Shown in pieces: positions 1 to 8,135 of a stretch of DNA of 64,000 nt. Each line of letters begins with the position of its first letter. The first letter of the stretch is position 1. This DNA is from CBDBJL01 sp965206365 (GTDB lineage Bacteria > Pseudomonadota > Alphaproteobacteria > JABAAW01 > JAHZMA01): NCBI GenBank assembly GCA_965206365.1, contig CBDBJL010000018.1, forward strand, positions 1 through 64,000, written 5' to 3'. Made by a program: the position numbers and the translations under genes. The notes under the pieces were generated by a model that was not told where the DNA came from, ran no database searches, and saw nothing but the letters and a program-made list of their open reading frames with translations.

Positions 1-1000
1 AAGCCCCAATACCTGATTTAAAAAACAACCAACGCGCACCAATAATTCCTTTAGAAATAAGATTTAGATGTTTATAAAGTGTAATTGGTTGCAGGCAATT
101 AAGCTGAAAATAAACCTCTAAATGATCCTGTAAATTCTCGCCCACTCCTAACCGATTGCAAATCACATTGATGCCATATTCTTGTAATAATTTTTGGTTG
201 CCGATCCCCGAATGTTGTAGAATCTTGGGGCTATTAATGGCACCTGCTGCCAGAATAATTTCTTTGTTCACTGCTAGCGTAATGATTTTACCCCCTTTTT
301 TGTAGGTGACGCTGACAGCTTTTTTCCCTTGAAAATTAATCTTCATCACAAAAGCATGGCGTATCAACTGCAAATTAGAGCGTTTTAATGCTGGAAACAA
401 ATGGGCCCGCGCTGATGACATTCGGGAGCCACGCCATACCGTCATATCTGCCGCCCCAAAACCTTCCTGACGATACCCGTTATAATCAGGGGTTTCAGCA
501 TAGCCCGCCTGTTTAGCCGCGCGAATAAACGCATGATGTAGCGGATTATCGCGGGGCCCGCGCGTAATATGCAATTCACCTTCACGTCCCCGCCAACCCT
601 CTTGCCCGCCATGCGAATTTTCCAAACGCCGATAATAGGGCAAGATCTGTTGATAACCCCAACCTTCAGCACCCGATTCTTCCCAATGGTCAAAATCCAT
701 GGCATTCCCACGCACATAAATCATACCATTAATGGCGGAAGAACCCCCAATAACTTTTCCACGTGGGCAAACCAAAGCTCGATGATTCAAATTCGCCTCA
801 GATTCCGCATGATACCGCCAATCATAACGTGCCATATTCATTGGATAAGCCAGGGCCGCTGGCATTTGAATAAAAGGGCCTGAATCAGTGCCCCCATATT
901 CTAAAACCACAATTTTATGCTTCCGATCTTCGCTTAAACGCGATGCCATTACCGAGCCTGCACTGCCTGAACCAATGATGATATAATCTGGATTATCCAT
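1..1000 (-). CDS. betA: Choline dehydrogenase (GMC oxidoreductase), C-terminus beyond window edge
   Basis: Oxidises choline to betaine aldehyde with FAD, the first step of glycine betaine synthesis. The first ~333 residues are visible, starting at ATG 998-1000. An FAD-binding GSGSAG motif sits at residues 10-15. GMC signature 1 is seen around GGSSAINGMIYVRGN and signature 2 around GAINSPKILQHSGIG. The reading frame runs open off the left edge, so the C-terminal catalytic His/Asn region is not visible. The gene is divergent from choXWV across a ~255-bp region, which fits a choline uptake and oxidation locus. Other GMC alcohol dehydrogenases share these motifs; the choline assignment rests on overall resemblance to BetA plus this context. 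Confidence 0.88.
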   Translation of the reverse strand, partial: MDNPDYIIIGSGSAGSVMASRLSEDRKHKIVVLEYGGTDSGPFIQMPAALAYPMNMARYDWRYHAESEANLNHRALVCPRGKVIGGSSAINGMIYVRGNAMDFDHWEESGAEGWGYQQILPYYRRLENSHGGQEGWRGREGELHITRGPRDNPLHHAFIRAAKQAGYAETPDYNGYRQEGFGAADMTVWRGSRMSSARAHLFPALKRSNLQLIRHAFVMKINFQGKKAVSVTYKKGGKIITLAVNKEIILAAGAINSPKILQHSGIGNQKLLQEYGINVICNRLGVGENLQDHLEVYFQLNCLQPITLYKHLNLISKGIIGARWLFFKSGIGA

Positions 1001-1148
1001 GACAAAATCCTCTAAAATAATTAAGTGTTTCTACCAAAAAACAAAACTCACCCTTTCGTTATCGAAATTTTTCATTCTAGAAAAAAACATAATTTCTTTA
1101 AAAGAACCAAAAATATTATATTTTCATAACTTACTCTATTTTTGTTAC

Positions 1149-1177
1149 TTTACAAAAGATATTTTTATAGATAATAT
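1149..1177 (+). promoter_or_regulatory. Candidate sigma70 promoter of choXWV
   Basis: TTTACA at 1149-1154 and TAATAT at 1172-1177 are separated by 17 bp, about 80 bp upstream of the choX start. The betA-choX gap is very AT-rich, so chance matches are possible. I saw no convincing BetI operator. Confidence 0.4.
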
Positions 1178-1255
1178 TCTAGTAAGCCTGTTGTTATGTT
1201 ACTGTAGTAATTAGTTACGGGTAGATTAATCTAGATGAAATTTTGGAGATATAAA

Positions 1256-2224
1256 ATGAACAACAATAAAATTAAAAAAATTGGTGCGCTGGTATTGGGT
1301 GCTAGTTTTGTTTTAAGCAGTGCAAGTGCCATTGCAGCGAAATGTGACAAAGTTCGCTTTTCAGATGTGGGTTGGACTGATATCACAGCAACCACAGCAG
1401 CTGCAAGCATTGTGCTAGAAGGCTTAGGTTACAAACCCGAAACGAAAGTTTTAAGCGTTCCTGTAACTTATACGGGTTTGAAAAATAAAGATATCGACGT
1501 CTTTTTAGGGAATTGGATGCCAACAATGGAAGCCGATATTGCACCTTATCGTGAAGATAAATCTGTTGAAAGCTTTGGTCCGAATCTAGAAGGTGCGAAA
1601 TATACTTTGGCAGTGCCTGCACATACTTATGATGCTGGGATCAAAAGTTTTGCGGATATTTCAAAATTCCGCAAACAACTTGGTGGCAAAATCTATGGTA
1701 TTGAGCCTGGCAATGACGGTAACCGCTTAATTCAAAGCATGATTGATGGTGATAATTTTGGCTTAAAAGGCTTCAAAGTTGTTGAAACCTCGGAACAAGG
1801 CATGCTTGCACAAGTTGCACGCGCAGTGAAAGGCAAAAAGCATGTTGTGTTTTTGGGCTGGGAACCTCACCCAATGAATGCAAAATTTGACATGAAATAT
1901 CTCTCAGGTGGCGATGATTTCTTTGGTCCTAACTTTGGGGGTGCAACTATTTTCACCAACACCAGAGCTGGCTATGTTAAAGAATGCGAAAATGTTGGCA
2001 AATTCTTAAATAATCTTGTTTTCACGCTTGCGATGGAAAATGAAATTATGTCTTCTATTTTGAATGATAAAATGGAAGGCGAAGCTGCTGCCACAAAATG
2101 GATTAAAGCTAACCCTAAAATACTAGATAAATGGCTTAAAAATGTTAAAACAGTTAAGGGTGAAGATGGCTTGAAAGCTGTTCAAGCTCATCTAGGCGTT
2201 CCTCATATGATGGATGATAAGTAG
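1256..2224 (+). CDS. choX: Choline-binding periplasmic protein of ABC transporter
   Basis: Substrate-binding component of a high-affinity choline ABC importer. The second Met at 1256 is chosen as start because GGAG precedes it at the right distance; the upstream in-frame ATG at 1235 has no ribosome site. Residues 1-28 form a Sec signal peptide (basic start, hydrophobic core, SAIAA end). Trp40, Asp42, Trp87, Tyr116 and Trp202 fall at a constant offset of three from the aromatic cage described for Sinorhizobium ChoX (Trp43, Asp45, Trp90, Tyr119, Trp205), which supports choline rather than a general betaine ligand. It is the first gene of choXWV. Confidence 0.9.
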   Translation: MNNNKIKKIGALVLGASFVLSSASAIAAKCDKVRFSDVGWTDITATTAAASIVLEGLGYKPETKVLSVPVTYTGLKNKDIDVFLGNWMPTMEADIAPYREDKSVESFGPNLEGAKYTLAVPAHTYDAGIKSFADISKFRKQLGGKIYGIEPGNDGNRLIQSMIDGDNFGLKGFKVVETSEQGMLAQVARAVKGKKHVVFLGWEPHPMNAKFDMKYLSGGDDFFGPNFGGATIFTNTRAGYVKECENVGKFLNNLVFTLAMENEIMSSILNDKMEGEAAATKWIKANPKILDKWLKNVKTVKGEDGLKAVQAHLGVPHMMDDK

Positions 2225-2270
2225 ATGTTAATATAAAGCATATTATTATTGCAGAAAGATTGTATAAGCT

Positions 2271-3116
2271 ATGGAGTGGTTGGTTAAACACAAATTACCT
2301 ATTGGTAGCTGGATGGATAATTTTGTTATCTGGTTAACCGATCATGGAGCCTGGTTTTTTGATGGTCTTTCTGCAATTTTAAAATTTGTTATCATTTCTT
2401 TGGTGTGGATTTTTCAAGCACCTCATCCATTTGTGGTTATTATCGTAATTGCTGCTCTCGCTTATTATTTGCACCGTTCTATTAAATTAACTACTTTTAT
2501 TATTTTTGGATTGTTGCTGATTATCAATTTTGGATTTTGGCAAGAAACCACAGAGACACTCGCTTTGGTTCTGGCATCTGCTTTCATTTGCATGGCATGC
2601 GGAGTTCCCTTAGGCGTTGCTGCTGCACGCAATCCTAAATTTTATTTATTTTTACGGCCAATTTTAGATTTAATGCAAACGATTCCTACTTTTGTCTATC
2701 TAATTCCGGCACTTATTTTATTCGGACTTGGTGAAGTTCCAGGGCTTTTTGCGACTGTTATTTTTGCAATTCCGGCACCTATTCGCTTAACTTACCTTGG
2801 TATTTCCTCTACCCCTATCAATCTTATCGAAGCCGGTCAGGCTTTTGGGGCAACCCAAAAACAATTGCTTTGGAAAATTCAATTCCCTTACGCAACCCCT
2901 CAAATGATGGCAGGGCTAACACAAACAATTATGTTGTCGCTCTCTATGGTAGTTATTGCTGCCCTTGTTGGGGCGAATGGTTTAGGTGTGCCTACATTGC
3001 GGGCCTTAAATCAGGTGAATATTGCGAAAGGTTTTGAAGTTGGGATCACGATTGTCTTGATTGCAATCATTTTAGACCGTATGCTGAATCGTAGTGAAAT
3101 GGTTGCAAAAAAATAA
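2271..3116 (+). CDS. choW: Choline ABC transporter permease
   Basis: Integral membrane permease of the choline importer, in the ProW/OpuAB family. The protein is 281 residues with a long hydrophobic N-terminal part and about six or seven membrane segments. The cytoplasmic EAA loop is visible as EAGQAFGATQKQLLW at about residues 184-198 and contacts the ATPase. It lies 46 bp after choX, and its stop is just upstream of the choV start. The length matches ChoW/ProW proteins. Confidence 0.9.
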   Translation: MEWLVKHKLPIGSWMDNFVIWLTDHGAWFFDGLSAILKFVIISLVWIFQAPHPFVVIIVIAALAYYLHRSIKLTTFIIFGLLLIINFGFWQETTETLALVLASAFICMACGVPLGVAAARNPKFYLFLRPILDLMQTIPTFVYLIPALILFGLGEVPGLFATVIFAIPAPIRLTYLGISSTPINLIEAGQAFGATQKQLLWKIQFPYATPQMMAGLTQTIMLSLSMVVIAALVGANGLGVPTLRALNQVNIAKGFEVGITIVLIAIILDRMLNRSEMVAKK

Positions 3117-3126
3117 AGGATATCTG

Positions 3127-4182
3127 GTGATTAGTAAGAAAAAAGCTAAAAAAAGCGTTATTAATTTTAAGGATGTCTCGGTTATATTTGGCGACAAGCC
3201 CGAAGATGCCCTAAAAGCCGCAAAACAGGGAATACAACGAGAAGAAATTCAAGAGAAATACGGAAATAGTTTAGGGGTTGTTAATTGTAATCTTACCGTA
3301 AGTGAGGGTGAGATTCTTGTGTTAATGGGGCTTTCAGGCTCAGGAAAAACCACATTATTACGCACTACCAATGGGCTAAATAGGGTTACCGATGGCGTTG
3401 TTGATATTTTAGATGGCGAAAAATATGTTAATATTGCTGATGCCGATGAAAAATTATTACGCTATATTCGCACACAATTGGTCACAAAAGTTTTTCAAAG
3501 CTTTGGGTTATTGCCTTGGCGCAACGTTAATGATAATATTGGTTTGGGCTTAGAACTTTTAGGGGTTGATAAGCTGGAACGTGCACAGCGTATTGCCAAA
3601 CAGCTAAAACTTGTTGGGTTAGAGGGTCTTGGCGAAAAGAATGTTGGAGAACTTTCAGGGGGTATGCAGCAACGTGTTGGTTTGGCACGTGCCTTTATCA
3701 CGAGAGCACCTATTTTATTGATGGATGAACCTTTCAGTGCGTTGGACCCATTGATTCGGCATCGTATGCAAAGTGAAATGTTAAGCTTTCAAAAAGAATT
3801 AAAATGCACGGTTTTATTTGTTAGCCATGATTTAGATGAGGCTATTCGCATTGGCAGTCGAATTTCCATTATGGAAGGGGGCAGAATTATCCAAACCGAT
3901 ACACCAAAGAATATTTTACTCAATCCGGCGAATGACTATGTTCGTGCCTTCGTCTCTAATGTTAATCCATTGCGCGTGCTAACTGCCAAAGAATTGGTCG
4001 ACCCCGATAAAAAACCTTTAGCCGATGGCGTTGAAATTCAAGCTTCTGCTCCGATGCAAGAGGTAATTAGTGCCTTACTGCAAGGTGCCAAACAATTGGT
4101 TGTGGTCGGCAAGAATAAAAAAATAATTGGGACGATTGATCAACATAACATTAACGCGGCATTACAGCGCGATAAAAGCTAA
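3127..4182 (+). CDS. choV: Choline ABC transporter ATP-binding protein
   Basis: ATPase that powers choline import through ChoW. Walker A GLSGSGKT is at residues 68-75, the ABC signature LSGGMQQR near 176, and Walker B ILLMDEP near 197, followed by a ProV-type C-terminal CBS-like segment. The chosen start is GTG 3127, 7 bp after an AAAGGA ribosome site. The in-frame ATG at 3094 lies inside choW without a site and would add 11 unlikely residues. It is the last gene of the operon. Confidence 0.9.
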   Translation: MISKKKAKKSVINFKDVSVIFGDKPEDALKAAKQGIQREEIQEKYGNSLGVVNCNLTVSEGEILVLMGLSGSGKTTLLRTTNGLNRVTDGVVDILDGEKYVNIADADEKLLRYIRTQLVTKVFQSFGLLPWRNVNDNIGLGLELLGVDKLERAQRIAKQLKLVGLEGLGEKNVGELSGGMQQRVGLARAFITRAPILLMDEPFSALDPLIRHRMQSEMLSFQKELKCTVLFVSHDLDEAIRIGSRISIMEGGRIIQTDTPKNILLNPANDYVRAFVSNVNPLRVLTAKELVDPDKKPLADGVEIQASAPMQEVISALLQGAKQLVVVGKNKKIIGTIDQHNINAALQRDKS

Positions 4183-4593
4183 AAACAAAATTTTATAGCC
4201 TTTGGCTATGTAATAACTGAAATTATTACTAACCTGAAATAAATTGAAAATACCATTCAGTCGCATAGCGGTTTTTATTTTTTTTGAGAGAATTAATTTT
4301 AACCATCGCCAGGGTGGTTTCCTTGTTGTGCACGAACCGCTGGAGGGCTAAAATATTTTTTCTGCCATAAAAGAATTTATTCAAAAGGCAAGGATCTATG
4401 AACTAATAGGTGCACTCTCTTATACCCAATAAGAACAAAGATACCATAAGTTTTTTTGATTTCGCAATTCATGTTTACTTTAAGTTTTAGAAACTCTTAT
4501 TTACATATTGTCTATGTTTTTTGAATAGTTTTATCAAGCTCACTACTCTTTTTATCATGGATAATAAGAACCCAAAAGCTTGTTTCATTTTTA
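4183..4593. other. Gene-free gap after choV
   Basis: No supported gene. A 6-bp stem with a 3-nt loop (atagcc/ggctat) at about 4196-4210 could weakly terminate choXWV but lacks an immediate T run. I see nothing else. Confidence 0.4.
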
Positions 4594-4746
4594 TTAGATC
4601 GGCAATATTGGGGGGCGGGACTGTGAGGATGGATCTCTTATAAGCCTCTCCACCGCGGGTAAGTCCTCAGAAACCTTTCCCGTGGCATCGACTATGCCAA
4701 TTAACAATTCAAGAGATTGCTTATCTTCAGTAAGGTTTCGTATCAT
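4594..4746 (-). CDS. Small ORF downstream of ankyrin gene, hypothetical
   Basis: A 50-residue open frame from ATG at 4744-4746 to TAA at 4594-4596, starting 8 bp after the ankyrin gene stop on the same strand. The translation begins MIRNLTEDKQSLELLIGIVD, has plausible amphipathic helix content and ends in a proline-rich tail. There is no clear ribosome site. It could be a translationally coupled member of the cassette or the remnant of a longer tail of the ankyrin gene. I do not recognise a family. Confidence 0.3.
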   Translation of the reverse strand: MIRNLTEDKQSLELLIGIVDATGKVSEDLPAVERLIRDPSSQSRPPILPI

Positions 4747-4754
4747 CAGGAACT

Positions 4755-5663
4755 TTAGTAGTTAGAGGGAACACCGATTTTGATCAGATAATTATCAAGG
4801 AAATCAGAACTAACAAAATTGCCTTTATTATCTTTTGCTTTCACATCAGCACCATATTCGATTAAAAGGTTGATCACAGCAATCGTTTCTTCATAAGTGA
4901 CATTACTAGTGGGCTCATAGTGTGCTTCAGTACACTCACCCTCTTCGCACGTATCATAATGTTCTTCCCTCTCGTATATTTGGTACACGTATATTCCATG
5001 AACAGCCTTAAAAAATGGGGTCTTACCATCATCATCACGGGCATTTACATCTGCCCCGGCATCTAGTAAAAACTTCGTAGAAACCAGATCGGCACGATAA
5101 GCCGCTTGATGCAGAGGCGTTTCTCCGTTAACACTATCACGGGCATCAATATCTGCTCCGGCATCTAATAAAAGCTTGATACTCTCAGCATTGCGGGCAT
5201 TATGCAGAGGCGTTCTCCCATTCTTAGTTTTTACATTCACATCCGCTCCGGCATCCAGCAATAATTTGGTAATTTCAGCATTGCGGATCCAATGCAAAGG
5301 CGTAGAGCCATAATCATTTTTCGCATTCGCATCTGCCCCCTTTTCAATTAAAAAAATAGCAATTTCATCCCTTTTAAAAAAGAGCGCATCATATAATAAA
5401 CTTTCACCGTTTTTATCTCTGCTATTAATATCGATACCCATTGCCAGTAATTCTTTAATCTCGGCAAGGGTTGCCGTCTGCATATAAAATAAAGATTTCA
5501 ATCTAGGATCCAGAGGATCTGTTTCCCATGTCTCCTCAATCTCTGCAAGTGAATCATCATAGGCTGTGAAGTGAATAAAACTCCTCCAGCCAATGAAAAT
5601 ACCGAATATAATTAAGCTGAGAACAGCGATGGTTTGTTTAATTCTTCGCCATAATTTCGCCAT
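4755..5663 (-). CDS. Membrane-anchored ankyrin repeat protein (cassette copy 1)
   Basis: About 302 residues. An N-terminal basic stretch is followed by one hydrophobic helix (about residues 10-30), then a linker and about five ankyrin repeats with the usual TPLH and LLLDAGAD patterns. An acidic cysteine-containing insertion lies between the last repeats. The ATG at 5663 is preferred to 5669 because the AGAAAGGG site is 8 nt from it. The topology predicts an inner-membrane anchor with repeats probably in the periplasm. It is the last full gene of a minus-strand cassette with an M23-like peptidase. A decayed homolog lies inverted at 7441-8120. Ankyrin proteins often act as immunity partners in toxin loci; that role here is inference. 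Confidence 0.75.
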   Translation of the reverse strand: MAKLWRRIKQTIAVLSLIIFGIFIGWRSFIHFTAYDDSLAEIEETWETDPLDPRLKSLFYMQTATLAEIKELLAMGIDINSRDKNGESLLYDALFFKRDEIAIFLIEKGADANAKNDYGSTPLHWIRNAEITKLLLDAGADVNVKTKNGRTPLHNARNAESIKLLLDAGADIDARDSVNGETPLHQAAYRADLVSTKFLLDAGADVNARDDDGKTPFFKAVHGIYVYQIYEREEHYDTCEEGECTEAHYEPTSNVTYEETIAVINLLIEYGADVKAKDNKGNFVSSDFLDNYLIKIGVPSNY

Positions 5664-5752
5664 AAGCATGGCCCTTTCTAAAAAAATGCTAGCTCTGTAT
5701 ATACAAAGCTAGCATAAGTTTGCTTCCGTAACAAATAATATTTACGGATAAC

Positions 5753-6029
5753 CTAGCCAGAAATACTGATTTTATTAAACGGTAGATGTTTGTTAATTTC
5801 TGTTTTTATGGTGCTTTCTGGTATTAGGGCTAATAATTCTTTGATAGTTTCTGTTATTTTTCCAAACGCTTTATCCACTTCAGCAATATTTTCGATGCAG
5901 GGATTTTGTGGATTTAAAGCCACGGCTTTCTTTAATGCCAAGCCCAAGGCGGCAATATCACGAATAATATTATGTTTATCGGTTGTACTTTTCGCACCTA
6001 TTTTGGTTAAAAAACTATTAACAAGCATT
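5753..6029 (-). CDS. Small helical protein of duplicated cassette (copy 1)
   Basis: About 91 residues if started at the ATG near 6029, which overlaps the end of the upstream peptidase-like frame by about a dozen bases; an in-frame ATG at 6097 would give 114 residues. It is mostly helical, with an IRDIAALGLALKKA core conserved in the inverted copy near 7134-7170 (VRDIAVLGLALKKA). There is no signal peptide and no recognised family. It sits between the M23-like remnant and the ankyrin gene. In both copies this frame overlaps the preceding one, but by different offsets, so it may be the C-terminus of a once longer protein or a coupled gene. Confidence 0.55.
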
Positions 6030-6755
6030 ATTATAGGCTTGCGTGCCGCGGGTAAAGATCGCAATGCCGCCTTTAATTTCACCATTAGGATCTCCACTCA
6101 TAATTACAAAACCAGCTCTGGCCTCAGCAGCCAAATCCCGAACCTTAAAGTTATCTATGGTACCAGAATCTAAACCCCTTATACCCAATTGTTTCGAGCC
6201 ATGATATTTTGCATTATAGGCTACAATTTCTGCCTCTAAGGCGGTGATCTCTTTACCCTGAATCCACTTATCCTGAACAAAAATTTCAATATTTTTGCCC
6301 CGAATATATTGCCGTTCAATATGAAAATGCTCATTCCTAACTTGGCGATGATAATCATCATATTCAAAATAGGGTGAGCCATCCAAACCAAGCCCATATG
6401 GCTTATCACCTTTTACAAAATAAAAAGCTTTGTCACCCGATTGCCACTGCATTATATCGCCTTGTTTGATATCGGAGATTGTAGCAATTTTTATTTTTTC
6501 ACTATTTTTGGTTTTAGCAAAACCCTCAATGATCTCTTTTGTGATTGTTGATGTTGTGCCAACCCTATAAAGCGTTGCACTTGATTGCCCTAATGATCCC
6601 AGGGTTAACAATTTTACGGTAATCACCAAATATATCACCCGCCTTGATGATATTGCCTTACTTTAGATTGTTGGGCACTCGGTTCATATGGCGGTAGGTG
6701 ATAACGTAAATTTCGCCTTTCCCCTTTTCGGAATTGCTTACCCAAGCCAATGTTA
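6018..6755 (-). pseudogene. M23-like (LytM) peptidase remnant, cassette copy 1
   Basis: The open part is a 206-residue frame (6018-6638) containing NEHFHIE, which fits the HxHxE metal-binding motif of M23 peptidoglycan endopeptidases. Upstream on the same strand (about 6640-6755), a different frame reads YVITYRHMNRVPNN, then a TAA, then GNIIKAGDIFG. These resemble the M23 pattern of a YxHM strand followed by GDxVKxGDxIG. The gene therefore appears broken by at least one stop and one frameshift, with its N-terminal zinc-ligand region missing. The region after HxHxE (ending FTRGTQAYNNAC) is conserved in the inverted copy. The M23 assignment is by motif only. Confidence 0.5.
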
Positions 6756-7095
6756 AAAATGGTTTTTCTAATGATTTTCATTTCCAAGTGAAATGGGATA
6801 ATGATAAGGATAAGAAAAATATATTATTTATAATGAACATATCTATATTGAAAAAAGATATTTAAACGGCAAGAAAGCAGCTGAATTTTTACAAGATGGA
6901 AAAATTAACAAACAAGAAGAACAGGATTTGGTTCTCGCTGTTAAGAAGACTAAAGTAGATCGAAACGCTGTAATTCAAGAAGGGTTTAAATTTTTTATAG
7001 CCGATGCTACGGGGAAGATTCCTGGGGGCTTTGCGATATTTACTCGCGGTGAACCTGCTTATGAGCAATATATTGCCTCTGCCAAATATTCTTAA
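6755..7095 (+). pseudogene. M23-like peptidase remnant, cassette copy 2 (inverted)
   Basis: This is the mirror image of the minus-strand gene. The reading frame ending at TAA 7093-7095 gives NEHIYIEKRYLNG and later GGFAIFTRGEPAYEQY, clearly homologous to copy 1 (NEHFHIERQYIRG and GGIAIFTRGTQAYNN). The second motif histidine is Tyr, and a frameshift plus stops separate this part from the upstream NDFHFQVKWDND segment. It is not expected to be functional. Confidence 0.55.
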
Positions 7096-7379
7096 ATGCG
7101 GTAGGAACTCCAAACCAAGATGAGCGAACAATCATTGTGCGTGATATTGCCGTCTTGGGGTTGGCATTGAAGAAAGCCCAAAAAACGCACCCTCATAATC
7201 CCGAGCCTCAAAACATTGCTGATGTTAACACAGCCTTTGCGAAGATTGAAAGTAGCGGTTACGATTTTGCTAGAAAAAATACCCAAGGCTGTAAAGAAAA
7301 TAATTATAGAACATTTTCTAAAATTGAAATAAAATCAGTATTTCTGGCTAGATTATCCATAAATATTATTGTTATGTAA
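7095..7379 (+). pseudogene. Small helical protein homolog, cassette copy 2
   Basis: The frame through GTG 7137 gives VRDIAVLGLALKKA and NIADVNTAFAKIES, matching the copy 1 small protein. It then diverges through a shift, and another frame ends with a KSVFLARLS tail. The in-frame sequence continues upstream to about 7080 without an ATG. It is the second element of the inverted duplicate and probably decayed. Confidence 0.45.
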
Positions 7380-7440
7380 GCAAATTTGTGCTAGTTTTTT
7401 ATGAACAAAGCTAGCATCTTTTTAGAAAGGAACATAGTTT

Positions 7441-8120
7441 ATGGCAAAATTATGACAAAGAATGAAAAAACCAATTTCATTTCTGGATTTAATCATGATC
7501 GGTGTTTTTATTGGTTGGGGCAGTTTACTCTTTTTGGCAATTCAAGAGGATTTTAGTGGTCAAGAAATTGTGGGGGTCGAAGGAACAGACCCTCTGGATC
7601 CTAGATTAGTAGATATTAATTTTATGAAAACCGCCACCCTTTTAGATGTTCAAAAATCACTGGCAAAGGGCATTAATATTAATAGCAGAGATGGAGCTGG
7701 TAGAAGTTTATTATATGATATTATGTTTTCTGAAAGGGGTGAGATTGCAATTTTTTTAATTGAAAAGGGAGCGGATGTAACTGTAGAAACTGAGGATGGA
7801 TATACGCCTCTGCATTGGGCTAAAAATGCTGAAATCACCAAGCTTTTGCTGGATGCTGGAGCAGATGTGAATACCAAAGATGAGGATGGAAGAATGCCCT
7901 TGCGTGAGGCCCGCAATATTGAGATTCTCATGTTGTTGCTAGATGCTGGGGCGGAATGGAAAGACGCCTCTACATAATGCCGGCGATGCTGAGGAGAAAA
8001 CTCCATTTTTTCATTGAGTATCATGTTGATACTAAGGCAAAAAATAATGATGCAATTATGCAGAATCATTTTTTTTAAGAAAATATCTAGAAGAAATCGG
8101 TGTTCCTAAAAAATGTTACT
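7441..8120 (+). pseudogene. Decayed ankyrin protein, cassette copy 2
   Basis: Homolog of the minus-strand ankyrin gene. The original start (ATG 7441, MAKL) is followed at codon 5 by TGA where copy 1 has TGG, a visible nonsense change. A restart at 7462 leaves 171 residues with a membrane segment and ankyrin repeats. Near 7950 the frame shifts: the continuation NGKTPLHNAGDAE is readable only in another frame. A final KYLEEIGVPK segment near 8080-8110 matches the copy 1 C-terminus in a third position. At least one stop, one or two frameshifts and an internal deletion are seen. Confidence 0.65.
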
Positions 8121-8135
8121 GAGAATGATTTCGCT

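Larger units (their letters stand above)
4594..8120. repeat. Head-to-head inverted duplication of a three-part cassette
   Basis: About 2 kb on the minus strand (M23-like remnant, small helical protein, ankyrin protein) is mirrored by about 1.4 kb on the plus strand with the same order, meeting near 6755. The copies are diverged at the protein level, so the duplication is old or the two copies arrived separately. Confidence 0.7.

Noticed and set aside
569..883. Plus-strand frame inside betA and similar long antisense frames in flgE, purL and ftsK
   Set aside because: These are shadows of strongly supported genes on the other strand or frame.
4600..4750. Structured RNA or riboswitch in the GC-richer patch
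   Set aside because: A 50-residue open frame on the minus strand explains it at least as well; no known RNA motif was recognised.
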